NCBI RefSeq assembly: GCF_900101765.1
Contig: NZ_LT627735.1
Coordinates: forward strand, 1,178,001-1,242,000
Source of the DNA: Nonlabens sp. Hel1_33_55
Lineage (GTDB): Bacteria; Bacteroidota; Bacteroidia; Flavobacteriales; Flavobacteriaceae
DNA length: 64,000 nt
Direction: 5' to 3'
The notes below the pieces were generated by a model, which had not been told where the DNA came from, made no database searches, and worked only from the letters and a program-made list of their open reading frames with translations. How positions within the stretch are numbered: position 1 is the first letter of the stretch; the number at the start of each line of letters is the position of its first letter. Position numbers and translations under genes: made by a program. This document shows positions 22,968-32,908 of the stretch, piece after piece.

Positions 22968-25424
22968 TTATTTCTCTGGATTGAGAATATCATCGATGCG
23001 AGCCAGTAGATCATCGTAGTGGAAACGGGTCACCGTATCGCTGGTTCCACGCCTTTTTGAGCGGATCAAGGACTGCAAGCTGTTGAGTTCTCCACGAACC
23101 AAGGAGCGCACATCGCTCTGGCTCACGTCATAATAATCACCACCACGGCCGCGTTGCATCTCTCCAGTCATCAAATAATTCAACCTATCCACATAGGCTC
23201 GTTCAAGATTACGCTGGTAGATATCCAGTTTTCCATTAGGCGAATAAACACCAGATCTCACGTCCTTCATCATATCCAAAGCACTGTAGTAATTGCTAGA
23301 AATCGTCTCTGCGTTGAGCAATCTGCCTATGCGGTCAAAGTCCAATAAGTCATTCAAGTATCTGGTCTGGATGGATCGCATACGCTCTGCATATCCAGAA
23401 TAATCAATGTTCTGTACAATGGCAGGATCGATCAACCATTGTGGCGTTTCAAATACATTTTCATTCATCCATTCAACAGACTTCTCTTGAGTAGCCGCAT
23501 CAACCGGTGTATAAACAGGTCCTGATTGGTTTGGCTTTTTTAGATCTTCATTAACACCACCAACGTTAGTCACAACGTGTCCTACATATCGTGACCAAAC
23601 GCCCAATAGCTCACCATAGAGTTCTTCTAGATCATTGTAATTATTGGTTTCATCTGAGGTCCATTGCGGTAGGTTTTTGGCAACGTATTTTAGGTTTTTG
23701 ATTCCGTAGGTGCTTGCTGCAATCGGGTCGTTACCAATGGCTTCTGTTTGTGATTGTGGGTCAAAACGGCTGCTCTGACGACCAAACTTATATCTAGGGT
23801 CGCCTGCCTTTTCCATGATCCACTCGTTAAGCGTTTCTACTTCGTCCTCTGGCGTGCTGGCATCTGGAATGACACGGTAACCCCAATTCACGGCATAATG
23901 ATCGTAAGGACCCATCTGACGGACAAAACGGATATTCTCATCACCAGGCTGTGCAATGTAATTGTATCGCGCATAATCCATTAAGCTAGCTGCAATACCG
24001 TTCTCTTGGGTAAAGTCACCATCGCGATAATCCTCTACATTGTAGGCATAACTCGCTGCCATATTATGAGGGAATCCTAATGCGTGTCCTACCTCATGGG
24101 CAATTACCTGACGCATCATCTCTCCTATTTCTTCTGGCTCTGTATCCAGCGTTCTAGCTGATGGATTTGCAGCACCAGTTTCCAACAAATATCTGTTTCG
24201 GTACGATCTTAAGTGATTGTGGTACCAAATGATATCACTCTCAATGATTTCACCAGATCGTGGGTCACTCACACTAGGTCCAACGGCGTTACGGGTCGTA
24301 CTCGCCACATAGCGCACCACTGAATAACGGATGTCCTCTGGACTGAATTCTGGATCTTCCTCTGCTGTAGGCGCATCCTTAGCAATAATAGCATTCTTAA
24401 ATCCAGCCGACTCAAATGGCTTTTGCCAATCTTCAATACCTTGTTTGATGTATTCCTTAAGATTTTCAGGGGTTCCTGGATCCAGATAATAAACGATAGG
24501 TTTTGCCGGTTCCACCAATTCTCCTCTTGCATAAGCTTCGGGATCTTTAGGCTCTAATCTCCATCTACGTATATAGGTATTCTCATCTGCTTTCAATGCA
24601 CTACTGGAATAATCAATCTGATCTATCGTGAAAAACCCAACGCGTGGATCATAAATTCTAGGAGTCATAGGATCTTCAGGCAACAAGATCATTGACTGAT
24701 TCATTTGCAGACTTATAGAACCTACAGATCCATTTGATGGTGGCTCTGTAGCATTATAAGTAAAGTCTTGCTTCACCTCAATGTTTTCTGGGTAACTATT
24801 AATGGAGTTGATAAAACTACGGTCACTGTCAAGATTACGCACCTTGTAGGTAGATCTCATTCTAGAATCCAAACCACTTAAAGCAGGAACATCAGAACTA
24901 AAAAATTTAGTCACATCAATTACAGCGGCTGTAGAATCTGCGCTCATGGTTTCAATATCAAAAGCATAAAGAGTCGGTTCATAATTATTCACTCGAACCG
25001 AGTTCGTTATCGCTGCTGCAGAATCGCGGGTAATTTCAGAATACGACTTTACCTTTAATAATATCTTGTCCTGAAAACGCTGCCATGCAACGACTTGCTC
25101 ATTGGTTTTACTACCAGCATTCATATATCCACCACCTAGGTTGGATGGGATCTGCGCAATACGGCTTACCAACAACATGTCTTTGTTGAGAACGTCTTTT
25201 GGGATCTCATAGTAAAACTTATCCTTAACCTGATGCACCTTGAAAAGGCCTTCATCGGTTTTGGCGTCTTTTGTAATCACCTTGGCATAGGGTTTCATCC
25301 CATCATCGTCCTTATATTTAGAGGATTCCGTACCAGATTTTGAGGCGACTGCCTTGCTTGATTTACAGCTTGAAAATACCATCGTTCCCGATAGAAGAAT
25401 GGCAAAAATGATTCTTTGAGTCAT
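22968..25424 (-). CDS. Large zinc-dependent metalloprotease, DUF5117/DUF5118 type, lipoprotein
   Basis: 818 residues with a lipoprotein signal (MTQRIIFAILLSGTMVFSSC). An N-terminal beta-rich prodomain region carries KFYYEIPKDVLNKDMLLVSR, typical of DUF5118/DUF5117. The catalytic motif HEVGHALGFPHN lies near residue 442 (HExxHxxGxxH, metzincin-like), followed by a SLMDYARYNYIAQ Met-turn. The C-terminal 300 residues are helical. It is probably an outer-membrane-anchored endopeptidase exposed to the periplasm or the surface. Such proteins are common in Bacteroidota, with unknown substrates. It is divergent from the Nudix gene. Confidence 0.85.
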   Translation of the reverse strand: MTQRIIFAILLSGTMVFSSCKSSKAVASKSGTESSKYKDDDGMKPYAKVITKDAKTDEGLFKVHQVKDKFYYEIPKDVLNKDMLLVSRIAQIPSNLGGGYMNAGSKTNEQVVAWQRFQDKILLKVKSYSEITRDSAAAITNSVRVNNYEPTLYAFDIETMSADSTAAVIDVTKFFSSDVPALSGLDSRMRSTYKVRNLDSDRSFINSINSYPENIEVKQDFTYNATEPPSNGSVGSISLQMNQSMILLPEDPMTPRIYDPRVGFFTIDQIDYSSSALKADENTYIRRWRLEPKDPEAYARGELVEPAKPIVYYLDPGTPENLKEYIKQGIEDWQKPFESAGFKNAIIAKDAPTAEEDPEFSPEDIRYSVVRYVASTTRNAVGPSVSDPRSGEIIESDIIWYHNHLRSYRNRYLLETGAANPSARTLDTEPEEIGEMMRQVIAHEVGHALGFPHNMAASYAYNVEDYRDGDFTQENGIAASLMDYARYNYIAQPGDENIRFVRQMGPYDHYAVNWGYRVIPDASTPEDEVETLNEWIMEKAGDPRYKFGRQSSRFDPQSQTEAIGNDPIAASTYGIKNLKYVAKNLPQWTSDETNNYNDLEELYGELLGVWSRYVGHVVTNVGGVNEDLKKPNQSGPVYTPVDAATQEKSVEWMNENVFETPQWLIDPAIVQNIDYSGYAERMRSIQTRYLNDLLDFDRIGRLLNAETISSNYYSALDMMKDVRSGVYSPNGKLDIYQRNLERAYVDRLNYLMTGEMQRGRGGDYYDVSQSDVRSLVRGELNSLQSLIRSKRRGTSDTVTRFHYDDLLARIDDILNPEK

Positions 25425-25511
25425 AGAAATTTATTGAGGTTTCTAAATTAAGGATTTGAACTGTCAATAATAAATCCAGTGACCATTATCTTAGTCACAA
25501 ACAAAGTAGCG

Positions 25512-26081
25512 ATGGATTACCGTATTGAAAAAGAGAAGAAAGTATATGATGGATTTTTAAAAGTTCTAGAGGCCCAGGTGAAACACGATACTTTTGAACA
25601 AGAAACATACATCACTGCAAAAAGAGAGTGCCTAGAACGTGGTGATAGCGTTGCAGTTTTGGTTTACGAGGTGGATACGGACAGTTTTGTATTCACGAGG
25701 CAATTCCGCTATCCATCTGCCCGTCGCGGATCGCCGTGGATGCTGGAATTGGTTGCCGGTTCCATTGATGATGGTGAGAGTGATATCGCTTCCGCGAAAA
25801 GAGAACTTCAAGAAGAGATAGGTTACCAAGTCGACAAGCTTGAAAAGATCCATACCTACTTCCCATCACCTGGCGGCTGCTCAGAGCAGATCCATTTGTT
25901 CTATACTGAAGTCCACTCTAGTCAACAAACCCAAACCGGCGGCGGCAAGGAAAGCGAAAAAGAAGATATTCAGATCGTAAGAATCAAAAAGCTGGAAGCA
26001 AAAAAAATACTCCTTGAAGGAGCATTTAATAATAGTATTAGCATTATTGGGTTACAGTGGTGGTTTCTGAAAGATTCTTAA
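25512..26081 (+). CDS. Nudix hydrolase (NudK/ADP-sugar pyrophosphatase type)
   Basis: 189 residues from the ATG at 25512 (MDYRIEKEKKVYDGFLKVLE). An in-frame ATG at 25479 adds eleven unlikely residues. The Nudix box GSIDDGESDIASAKRELQEE-IGY matches GX5EX7REUXEEXGU exactly. The preceding VFTRQFRYPSARRGSPWMLE is the substrate-side loop seen in ADP-ribose and GDP-mannose pyrophosphatases, so a nucleoside-diphosphate sugar is the likely substrate. A degenerate copy of the genomic palindrome falls in the Nudix box coding region (25797). The gene converges with the adhesin gene, with only two bases between the stop codons and no visible terminator. Confidence 0.85.
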   Translation: MDYRIEKEKKVYDGFLKVLEAQVKHDTFEQETYITAKRECLERGDSVAVLVYEVDTDSFVFTRQFRYPSARRGSPWMLELVAGSIDDGESDIASAKRELQEEIGYQVDKLEKIHTYFPSPGGCSEQIHLFYTEVHSSQQTQTGGGKESEKEDIQIVRIKKLEAKKILLEGAFNNSISIIGLQWWFLKDS

Positions 26082-26083
26082 AA

Positions 26084-28078
26084 TTACATTTTTTCGGCAG
26101 TCAGAGATACGGTGTTACCCACAAAGCGAGTTTCATTACCAGAAGTTCTGTAGGTGAAATATATACGATCTCCTGCATTTAAACTCTGAATAAATGTTTT
26201 TGAATTTCCAAAATAAGTATTTGAATTTGACGTCCCTGCAAATGATGTTGCTCTCGACAAAATACTAGCGCCAGATCCACTAGGTGCTCTAGCAACTGTA
26301 AGCTCAAAATTCCTGTCGGATGCATCCGACGTGAACATCGATGAACTATAGGTGATTTTATAACTTCCAGTAATTTGGATTTCTAAATAATTAGTTCCAG
26401 CCGTCATATTAAAATTATTATTCGCATTTGTACTCATTCCACCTAAAATGCGATATTTATTATCAGCAATAGGATTCTCATCAGCTGTATTATAAATCTC
26501 CCCATAAGCTTTAACATTATTGGACACTTGCCATGAAGCTACTCCGTTTGCATCAGATGTAAGAACTTTACCTTCTGCTTGAGTTCCATCCACGATCTTT
26601 ACAGAACCTACAACGTGCAGTTTTTCATCGGGAGTTTCGGTTCCTATACCAACATCTGCATTGTTACCTAAAATAACAGAGTTCGCCTGACCAGCATCTA
26701 CATTATGACCTATTGCGATAGCATTTGTTGCACTAGCGGTTGATAAATGACCTATAGAAATAGCGTCAGAACCTGAAGCATTTGCACCATTAATGTTGTT
26801 TGGATCACCGCCGCCAATTGCTATAGCATGAAGCCCATTTGCTCTTGTGTTAGAACCTAGGGTTGAAGCATACAAGCCAGCAGCCTCCGATTTGAATCCA
26901 ACAACGGAAGATCCGCTTCCAGATGCTATGGCATCATTACCTAGTGAAGTGGCATTGTTGTTTGTCGCATCAGCGCCTGAACCAAATGCGGTGGCTCCGA
27001 TTCCTGTTGCCGTGGCACCATATCCAAAAGCTGCCGTAAATGTGTTACTGGAGGATGCAAACGTACCAAAGGAAGCAGAATAATCTGCACTAGCTCTTGA
27101 ACTAAGGCCTAAAGCTAACGATTGAACGCCTGTTGATTGAGCGTCACTACCAATAGCTAAACCGTTAGTTCCTGTATTTGAAACCAATGCCTTTTTACCT
27201 ATTGCTATGCTGTTTTCACCTGCAGCGATGGCGAATTCACTAGCTGTGTCATCACCTCCACCAATTGAAATCGAATTATTCCCTTCTGCAGCGGCATTAG
27301 CACCGATCGCTGTGGCGTATTCTCCATTTGCACCACTTACACCTGTTTTACTATTTGAACCTAAGGCCGTGGATCCTAATGTTTCCGCTCTAGCACTATA
27401 ACCGATTCCTGTCGCATAGGATTGCAAAGCGTAAGCTGCATTTCCTAACGCTGTCGATTGAAACCCTTCAGCTTTGGATGTAAGTCCTAAAGCACCAGCA
27501 CTTTCTGCGGTTGCATTGGCAAGAGCTCCTATTGCAAACGTAGATTGTCCAGTAGCATTTGCTCCAAAACCTATTGCTATGGATGCTAATTGCGTTGCAG
27601 ATGCATTGCTACCTATAACTATATTGTTTGTTGCAGAACTTGTTCCTCTACCTAACCTAATGGAACCATTGGTTTCAATACCACCAGCATCGGTATTATT
27701 AATTTTAAAATTTAATGACTGATCGTTAGTAGTTCCCAAAAACTCACTACCGGTAATCGAATTCCCTTGTAGCGTCCAGTCATTAGACTCTGTATTGAGG
27801 TCAAGAAATGTACTCCATTGACTACCATCCCAATAGGTATAACCTACATTTAATCCCACAACATTAGCAGTATTGTAAACTAATAGACCTGGTTTTGGAT
27901 TTGCAATTGTTGAGATATCTAAAGTTCCTGTAAGCGATACTTTAGGCAAAATGACACCCTTATTTGAAGATACTACCTCTAATATGCTGGATTCATCAGG
28001 ATCTACAGTTCCTATTCCCACTTGGGAAAACATAGGTAGCGTTATTAAGAAAGATATTAGTAGAGTAAAGTTTTTCAT
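26084..28078 (-). CDS. Secreted YadA-head-like repeat adhesin
   Basis: 664 residues. Signal peptide MKNFTLLISFLITLPMFSQ, then VGIGTVDPDESSILEVVSSN and GLLVYNTANVVGLNVGYTYW, the opening module of flavobacterial cell-surface fibre proteins. Residues about 130-480 are alanine-rich 14-16-residue repeats of the AIGFGANATGQSTFAIGALA type, the left-handed beta-roll of trimeric YadA heads and phage fibres. A small C-terminal beta domain (about 530-664) lacks the usual S74 chaperone and the YadA membrane anchor. It is likely a trimeric surface fibre. Its route to the surface is unclear. Confidence 0.75.
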   Translation of the reverse strand: MKNFTLLISFLITLPMFSQVGIGTVDPDESSILEVVSSNKGVILPKVSLTGTLDISTIANPKPGLLVYNTANVVGLNVGYTYWDGSQWSTFLDLNTESNDWTLQGNSITGSEFLGTTNDQSLNFKINNTDAGGIETNGSIRLGRGTSSATNNIVIGSNASATQLASIAIGFGANATGQSTFAIGALANATAESAGALGLTSKAEGFQSTALGNAAYALQSYATGIGYSARAETLGSTALGSNSKTGVSGANGEYATAIGANAAAEGNNSISIGGGDDTASEFAIAAGENSIAIGKKALVSNTGTNGLAIGSDAQSTGVQSLALGLSSRASADYSASFGTFASSSNTFTAAFGYGATATGIGATAFGSGADATNNNATSLGNDAIASGSGSSVVGFKSEAAGLYASTLGSNTRANGLHAIAIGGGDPNNINGANASGSDAISIGHLSTASATNAIAIGHNVDAGQANSVILGNNADVGIGTETPDEKLHVVGSVKIVDGTQAEGKVLTSDANGVASWQVSNNVKAYGEIYNTADENPIADNKYRILGGMSTNANNNFNMTAGTNYLEIQITGSYKITYSSSMFTSDASDRNFELTVARAPSGSGASILSRATSFAGTSNSNTYFGNSKTFIQSLNAGDRIYFTYRTSGNETRFVGNTVSLTAEKM

Positions 28079-28210
28079 TTGTGAGTATTATCTTGCAAAC
28101 ATACTCGTAATGAAAGCGTTCGGTTTTAAAATTAGGTTAAACGATGGGTTTTTACCTTTAAAATATGCTTTTAATCTATATAACGGTTTATTTAACCTTT
28201 AAATTAAGCA

Positions 28211-28256
28211 CTTTAACCGCTTAAGTATCTATTTAAGGCGGTTAACATATGTTAAC
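28211..28256. promoter_or_regulatory. Inverted repeats in the adhesin/aldehyde dehydrogenase gap
   Basis: TTTAACCGCTTAA and TTTAAGGCGGTTAA form a hairpin (28212-28244), directly followed by GTTAACATATGTTAAC (28240-28255), a second palindrome. It lies upstream of the minus-strand adhesin gene and could be an operator or a terminator of the aldehyde dehydrogenase transcript. The remainder of 28079-28341 shows no gene. Confidence 0.4.
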
Positions 28257-28341
28257 TATAACTATGCCAAAAAAAATCGATGTCATTTCAAATAGAAAGG
28301 ACATCGATAGAAATTTGTTAATTTTAATTAACAGTTTGCTG

Positions 28342-29700
28342 CTAGTATTTATTCACAACAACCGTTTTAATATTCACGAATTCTCTAATACCAAATCTAG
28401 AAAGCTCACGTCCATAACCAGAAATTCCTGTACCACCAAAGGGTAGATTAGGGTGACTGCTCACCTTTTCATTAATGAATACTGATCCATCATCAAAGTG
28501 AGAAACCATTTTTTCCATGCGTTCTGTATTTTCAGAAAATAGGCTTACTCCTAAACCAAATTCAGATTCGTTCACTAAGTCAATTGCCTCTTGATCACTT
28601 TCAAATAATGTAACAGACAGCAATGGTCCAAATGTTTCTTCTTTAAACACAGGCATCTCTTTAGTAACATTAGTCAAAATCGTAGGCTCAAAGAAGGCAT
28701 CCTTTCTTTTACCACCTAAATGGATATCTGCACCCATGTTTACAGACTTGTGCATGGTTTCTTCTAGCTCTTCAGCAAGATCTGCTCTTGCCATCACACC
28801 TATATACGTATCTTCATGTAAAGGATCTCCAACTTTAAGATCCATGACCTTATTGGTCAATTTTTGAAGAAATACTGAAGTAATTTCTTTATGAAGTAGC
28901 AAGCGTTTTCCCGCGATACAGCTTTGTCCCGTATTTTGATATCTGGCATCTACACAGGTATCAACTGCGTTATCAATATCTGCATCATCAAAAACCACGA
29001 GCGCATTACTACCGCCTAATTCTAGAACCGTTTTCTTTATTTCACTACCAGCAGTGGAAGCCACAGCACTACCTGCAGGCTTAGAACCGGTAAGGGTTAC
29101 CGCTTTAATTATAGGACTTTTAATAACAAATTCAATGGGATCGCTGCTCACAGTTAGATTCTTCAAACATCCTTCTAAGAATCCAGCCTCTTTAAACAAT
29201 TCTTCCAGCATAATAGCACAGCCCATGACGCTGCTCGAGTGTTTAAGAACACCTACGTTACCAGCCATAAGTGCAGGAACGATAAAGCGCATCACTTGCC
29301 AGAAAGGATAATTCCATGGCATCACAGCTAGCACTACACCTATAGGTTCATAAGTAACATAAGATTTGTGGTAATCAGTATCAAACTGTTCTGAATCTAA
29401 AAATCCCGCAGCATTGTCAGCATAATAATCACATAACCAGGCACATTTTTCGGCTTCAGCTTTTCCTTGACTTATGGGTTTTCCCATTTCCATCGCCATC
29501 TGTCTCGCATACTCATTGGCATTTTTGCGCAACAGCTCACCTACTCGTTTTATGAGTTTTGCCCTGAAATTCATATCGGTTTTACGCCATTCCTTAAAGG
29601 CAATATCTGCGATTTTAAGTTTATCGTCAATTTGCTGCGCAGTGTCTTCTTTGTAAGATTTAAGTTCAGTGCCGTTGTATGGATTAATAGTCTTTATCAT
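28342..29700 (-). CDS. NAD(P)-dependent aldehyde dehydrogenase (succinate-semialdehyde type)
   Basis: 452 residues, full length for short ALDH-family members. Catalytic Cys near residue 260 in NTGQSCIAGKR, general-base Glu near 226 in VLELGGSNALVV, cofactor-binding TLTGSKPAGSAVAS, and a conserved end (NLPFGGTGISGYGRELSRFG). The sequence resembles succinate-semialdehyde dehydrogenases, which oxidise succinate semialdehyde to succinate. An exact substrate assignment would need more than the sequence. Starts MIKTINPYNGTELKSYKEDT. Monocistronic, cytoplasmic. Confidence 0.85.
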   Translation of the reverse strand: MIKTINPYNGTELKSYKEDTAQQIDDKLKIADIAFKEWRKTDMNFRAKLIKRVGELLRKNANEYARQMAMEMGKPISQGKAEAEKCAWLCDYYADNAAGFLDSEQFDTDYHKSYVTYEPIGVVLAVMPWNYPFWQVMRFIVPALMAGNVGVLKHSSSVMGCAIMLEELFKEAGFLEGCLKNLTVSSDPIEFVIKSPIIKAVTLTGSKPAGSAVASTAGSEIKKTVLELGGSNALVVFDDADIDNAVDTCVDARYQNTGQSCIAGKRLLLHKEITSVFLQKLTNKVMDLKVGDPLHEDTYIGVMARADLAEELEETMHKSVNMGADIHLGGKRKDAFFEPTILTNVTKEMPVFKEETFGPLLSVTLFESDQEAIDLVNESEFGLGVSLFSENTERMEKMVSHFDDGSVFINEKVSSHPNLPFGGTGISGYGRELSRFGIREFVNIKTVVVNKY

Positions 29701-29854
29701 CTTTTTCTTTTAAAAATACGATTTGGCTCAACTTGCAGCGAGAGACTTTGCAATGGTTTAACTTATTTTGATTGTTGATAAGGTTGTGGAGAATGTCCGC
29801 TTTCGCGAAAGCGAAAAAACCACCATCATCCCTACATTTAAGAAACACTACATT

Positions 29855-30265
29855 ATGGAAAATAGAGATGAGTATCTAGTCGCACTGCGTCCCGATATAC
29901 CGAGCGCCAAAGTCAATGATACCATGAGTGCTGATGAACAGTTCCAGAATCGAACGCTGCGTCCCGTGGCAAAACTGCAACACGATCTACTTGTAGAGGT
30001 TTTTCGCAATTATATTAAGAAGCACAAGAATGTTTTTTATGGCTTGACTGCGGTAAAGCGAATTGATTACATAGAGAATGCGGTCAATCGGGATCAGAAA
30101 TTTAGAAATAGCCTCAAGGGAATCATCATGGGAATGTTCACGATTACTGAATATCTGTTTTACATTTCCAATTCCAGTGCTCTCAATAAACGCATGATGA
30201 ATATTGTAAGGGAACGTCTTATAAGTAGTATTCAGGTCTTTGAGCGGCCTACTATTGATTTATAG
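29855..30265 (+). CDS. Small conserved protein of unknown function
   Basis: 136 residues from the ATG at 29855 (MENRDEYLVALRPDIPSAKV). A longer frame from 29768 would translate through the 16-bp palindrome at 29798 and is rejected. The protein is helical and basic (AVKRIDYIENAVNRDQKFRN, ALNKRMMNIVRERLISSIQV) with no signal peptide and no recognised motif. A TLRPVAKLQHDLLVEVF helix is the most conserved-looking part. It may be a flavobacterial family, but no function can be given. Confidence 0.55.
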   Translation: MENRDEYLVALRPDIPSAKVNDTMSADEQFQNRTLRPVAKLQHDLLVEVFRNYIKKHKNVFYGLTAVKRIDYIENAVNRDQKFRNSLKGIIMGMFTITEYLFYISNSSALNKRMMNIVRERLISSIQVFERPTIDL

Positions 30266-30315
30266 CTATATGCTAAATTTAAATTAAGTAAACCGGACGT
30301 GCTCCTGCTGCCTCA

Positions 30316-30323
30316 TATCTTTA
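30316..30323 (+). promoter_or_regulatory. Possible -7 box
   Basis: TATCTTTA, 16 bases before the ATG at 30340, one base off TAnnTTTG. Confidence 0.3.
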
Positions 30324-30339
30324 CGCTAAATTATAGGCT

Positions 30340-30795
30340 ATGAAAGAATTGAAAATGGCTGCCGTAGCAGCTTGTAAGCAAGAGATAAAAGATCGTATCG
30401 CTGTTCATAAAGAACAGCTTGATGATATCAATAACAGCATTGAATCGAACGAGACTAAACACGGTTATGACAACGATGATAGTCAGGGTGAGCTTTTAGG
30501 CGATTTTGAACGTTATGCACAATTGCGTGAAGAGCATGAAGATATGCTGGTTGCTTTCAATAATATTGACTTTCATGGTGGTAAAACTACAGTACAGGAA
30601 GGTGCAATAGTCAGAACTGCTGATAGACTGTTATTAATAAGCGTTGGCATAGGTCAGATAGAATTAAGAGAGCAAAACAGTGATTTATTTGCGATCTCAA
30701 ACCAAGCTCCTTTATACCTAGCCATGAAAGGTTTACGGGAGAATGACTCTTTTACTTATAATGACAAGAAACACGATATAGTAGAAGTTTACTAA
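30340..30795 (+). CDS. GreA/GreB-like small protein
   Basis: 151 residues. The N-terminal half is a charged helical pair (KQEIKDRIAVHKEQLDDINN, GDFERYAQLREEHEDMLVAF). The C-terminal half (VQEGAIVRTADRLLLISVGI, QAPLYLAMKGLRENDSFTYN) resembles the FKBP-like domain of transcript-cleavage factors GreA/GreB. The overall plan, coiled coil then FKBP-like domain, fits a Gre-like protein that binds RNA polymerase. The helical arm is shorter than in GreA, and the acidic tip cannot be confirmed. An intrinsic terminator follows. Confidence 0.55.
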   Translation: MKELKMAAVAACKQEIKDRIAVHKEQLDDINNSIESNETKHGYDNDDSQGELLGDFERYAQLREEHEDMLVAFNNIDFHGGKTTVQEGAIVRTADRLLLISVGIGQIELREQNSDLFAISNQAPLYLAMKGLRENDSFTYNDKKHDIVEVY

Positions 30796-30812
30796 TCTCG
30801 AATTTGATATAC

Positions 30813-30846
30813 TAAAAAGCCCGACTGAATAGTCGGGCTTTTTTAT
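30813..30846. terminator. Intrinsic terminator
   Basis: AAAAAGCCCGACTGAATAGTCGGGCTTTTTT: stem AAGCCCGACT/AGTCGGGCTT with a T run; A run on the other side also suits the convergent subtilisin gene. Confidence 0.9.
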
Positions 30847-30862
30847 TGCTACATTTTGATCT

Positions 30863-32758
30863 TTATTTCACAATCAGCTTACGTGTGGATTTGAGATTGC
30901 CATCACTAACAGCAACAAAATATACTCCAGATCTAAGATCAGAGATGTTAACTCGCTGATTGAATCTACCGTTATTATTGAACGATTCATTTTTCACCAT
31001 CTGGCCTAGCGTGTTGTACAACTGAATTGTAACATTATTACTAACAGAGGTCGCATTAAAAGTTATATTGACAAAATCATTAGCTGGATTAGGAAAAATG
31101 CTAAGCCCTGCAATTTCTTCTGAACTTGTGGATGCCGTTGCTTTTGTTGCGCCGTTGACTAGTAAACTATAATTTTGAGGATTGTCCAGAACACCTTTGT
31201 GAGTGATTTCTACTCGATAATTTCCTGCTGGAGCATTGATATGAATGATTTCAATATTATCTACGTTATTAACTCCTGTAGTTGCTCGGCTTCTAAATCT
31301 TTCAACATCTAGTTTATAAGGAAAAAACTCATTTCCTTCATCATCTACTACCTTCAAATCTAGATCGTTGATTAAAACAGGAGTAGTGTCGTCAATCGTA
31401 TATTCACTCTTAACTTCACCTGGTAAATCTGTCCATGAAAGTGCGAATGAAATACGCTCAGTGTCAACTGCCGTAAATGTTTCAGTCAATGATTCTTGAT
31501 CGGCAAGTTCTTTTTCTTCTATAACTCCTAAATTTAAATTGCTAACGTTCAACAACATTTCAGCTGCGGCTTCTACATCTAAAAGTCCCCATCCGAAACG
31601 GTAATCGGGACCAGGAGTGTTACCAGCTTCTTTAGCAGTAAATAACACTAAACCCTTGATTGTTGCAGATCTCATGAAAGATTCAAACAATTCATTATAT
31701 AACTGATGTAATAACATTAATCCACCAGCTACCATTGGAGAAGACATTGAGGTACCCTGTAATACTGAATAGGAAGTGTTGCTTTGATCACTAGTACTCA
31801 AAACACTAACACCTTTAGCAACTAAGTCAGGTTTAATTCTTCCATCGTCAGTTGGTCCCCAAGAGCTGAAATTAGACATCGTAATGTTTGATGGATCATC
31901 ATTATCTGTTGAACCAGTTACAGCACCAACTGTGAGGGCATTTTTAGATGTTGTTCTATCTGTCAATAAATCATATTCTGCCTTGCCGCTATTATAATCT
32001 TTACCTCTATCATTACCTGCACTTACGACTGGTAAGTAATAGGGATTAGCATCTGTAATGGCATCAAAATCTCTAGCTGAAAAATCGTATTGTCCAAACA
32101 CTTCCAACTCTGTATCTACTGTTACTTCTCTTCCATAAGAGTGGTTTGAAATTAATAATCCATCCTGTGCTTGTTCCAACATCTCATTAACATCATTATC
32201 AAATCTAAAGCTTTTCAATCTACCACCAGGTGCCATCCCACGCGCATCTGCACGACCATCACCTGATGCAATCATTGTTCCTCCAACATGAGTACCATGA
32301 CCACTAACAGATTTATCAGCTTCTCCATATCTTACTCTTCTATTAAATTCTTGATGATTTTGAAGAACGTAACCACCATCCCAAATTCCTGCCGTTATAC
32401 CACTTCCATCGATATCTAATCCTAGGCTGCCACCAGAATAAAGCTGATTTGCACCTATCATTTCCGCTCCTTGGGTGTTTGTAGTGATTATAAAAACTGG
32501 ATGACCATTTTCATTGATTCTTTCTAACCACCTAGATGATTCTTCTAAGTTCAAAGATTTTGCTAAAAAGGGATTGTTCTTTAGATACAAATCAACCTGC
32601 TCTTGATTTGTTTCAAAATCCAAAGTCAGCCTTTTTTCTAATTGAGCGTTTTTATTCTGATCAGATTTTGAAGATATTTCCTTAAGTTCTAATTCAGATT
32701 GAGCAAATAGTATAGAACAAAATAAGAAAACAGTAAGTGTGAGTATTTTTTGAAACAT
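30863..32758 (-). CDS. Secreted subtilisin-like S8 protease with T9SS type A sorting tail
   Basis: 631 residues from the ATG at 32756-32758 (MFQKILTLTVFLFCSILFAQ signal peptide). An upstream in-frame ATG would add 12 residues before the signal. The S8 triad is visible: Asp 127 in AGIWDGG, His 154 in SGHGTHVGG, Ser 337 in GTSMSSPMVAGG. A jelly-roll P-domain-like stretch (about 430-540: INDLDLKVVDDEGNEFFPYK) follows. Then comes the C-terminal type IX secretion signal (LSIFPNPANDFVNITFN ... STRKLIVK). It is predicted to cross the outer membrane by T9SS, lose the tail, and act as a surface or extracellular endopeptidase. Confidence 0.9.
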   Translation of the reverse strand: MFQKILTLTVFLFCSILFAQSELELKEISSKSDQNKNAQLEKRLTLDFETNQEQVDLYLKNNPFLAKSLNLEESSRWLERINENGHPVFIITTNTQGAEMIGANQLYSGGSLGLDIDGSGITAGIWDGGYVLQNHQEFNRRVRYGEADKSVSGHGTHVGGTMIASGDGRADARGMAPGGRLKSFRFDNDVNEMLEQAQDGLLISNHSYGREVTVDTELEVFGQYDFSARDFDAITDANPYYLPVVSAGNDRGKDYNSGKAEYDLLTDRTTSKNALTVGAVTGSTDNDDPSNITMSNFSSWGPTDDGRIKPDLVAKGVSVLSTSDQSNTSYSVLQGTSMSSPMVAGGLMLLHQLYNELFESFMRSATIKGLVLFTAKEAGNTPGPDYRFGWGLLDVEAAAEMLLNVSNLNLGVIEEKELADQESLTETFTAVDTERISFALSWTDLPGEVKSEYTIDDTTPVLINDLDLKVVDDEGNEFFPYKLDVERFRSRATTGVNNVDNIEIIHINAPAGNYRVEITHKGVLDNPQNYSLLVNGATKATASTSSEEIAGLSIFPNPANDFVNITFNATSVSNNVTIQLYNTLGQMVKNESFNNNGRFNQRVNISDLRSGVYFVAVSDGNLKSTRKLIVK

Positions 32759-32908
32759 ATAGAATTTTGTTGATAAATAAATGCAAAGAACCATATTATA
32801 AAAAATATCTTTGCTCTGCGATTTGAGTTCGCAATTTAATAGAATAGCTTACAATTTTTATACCATCTCAATATATTTTTAGTTGGTTAAACGATTTAAC
32901 AAGACAAA

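Noticed and set aside
26847..27722. Plus-strand frames opposite the YadA-like gene
   Set aside because: Alanine/proline-rich shadows of the repetitive minus-strand gene.
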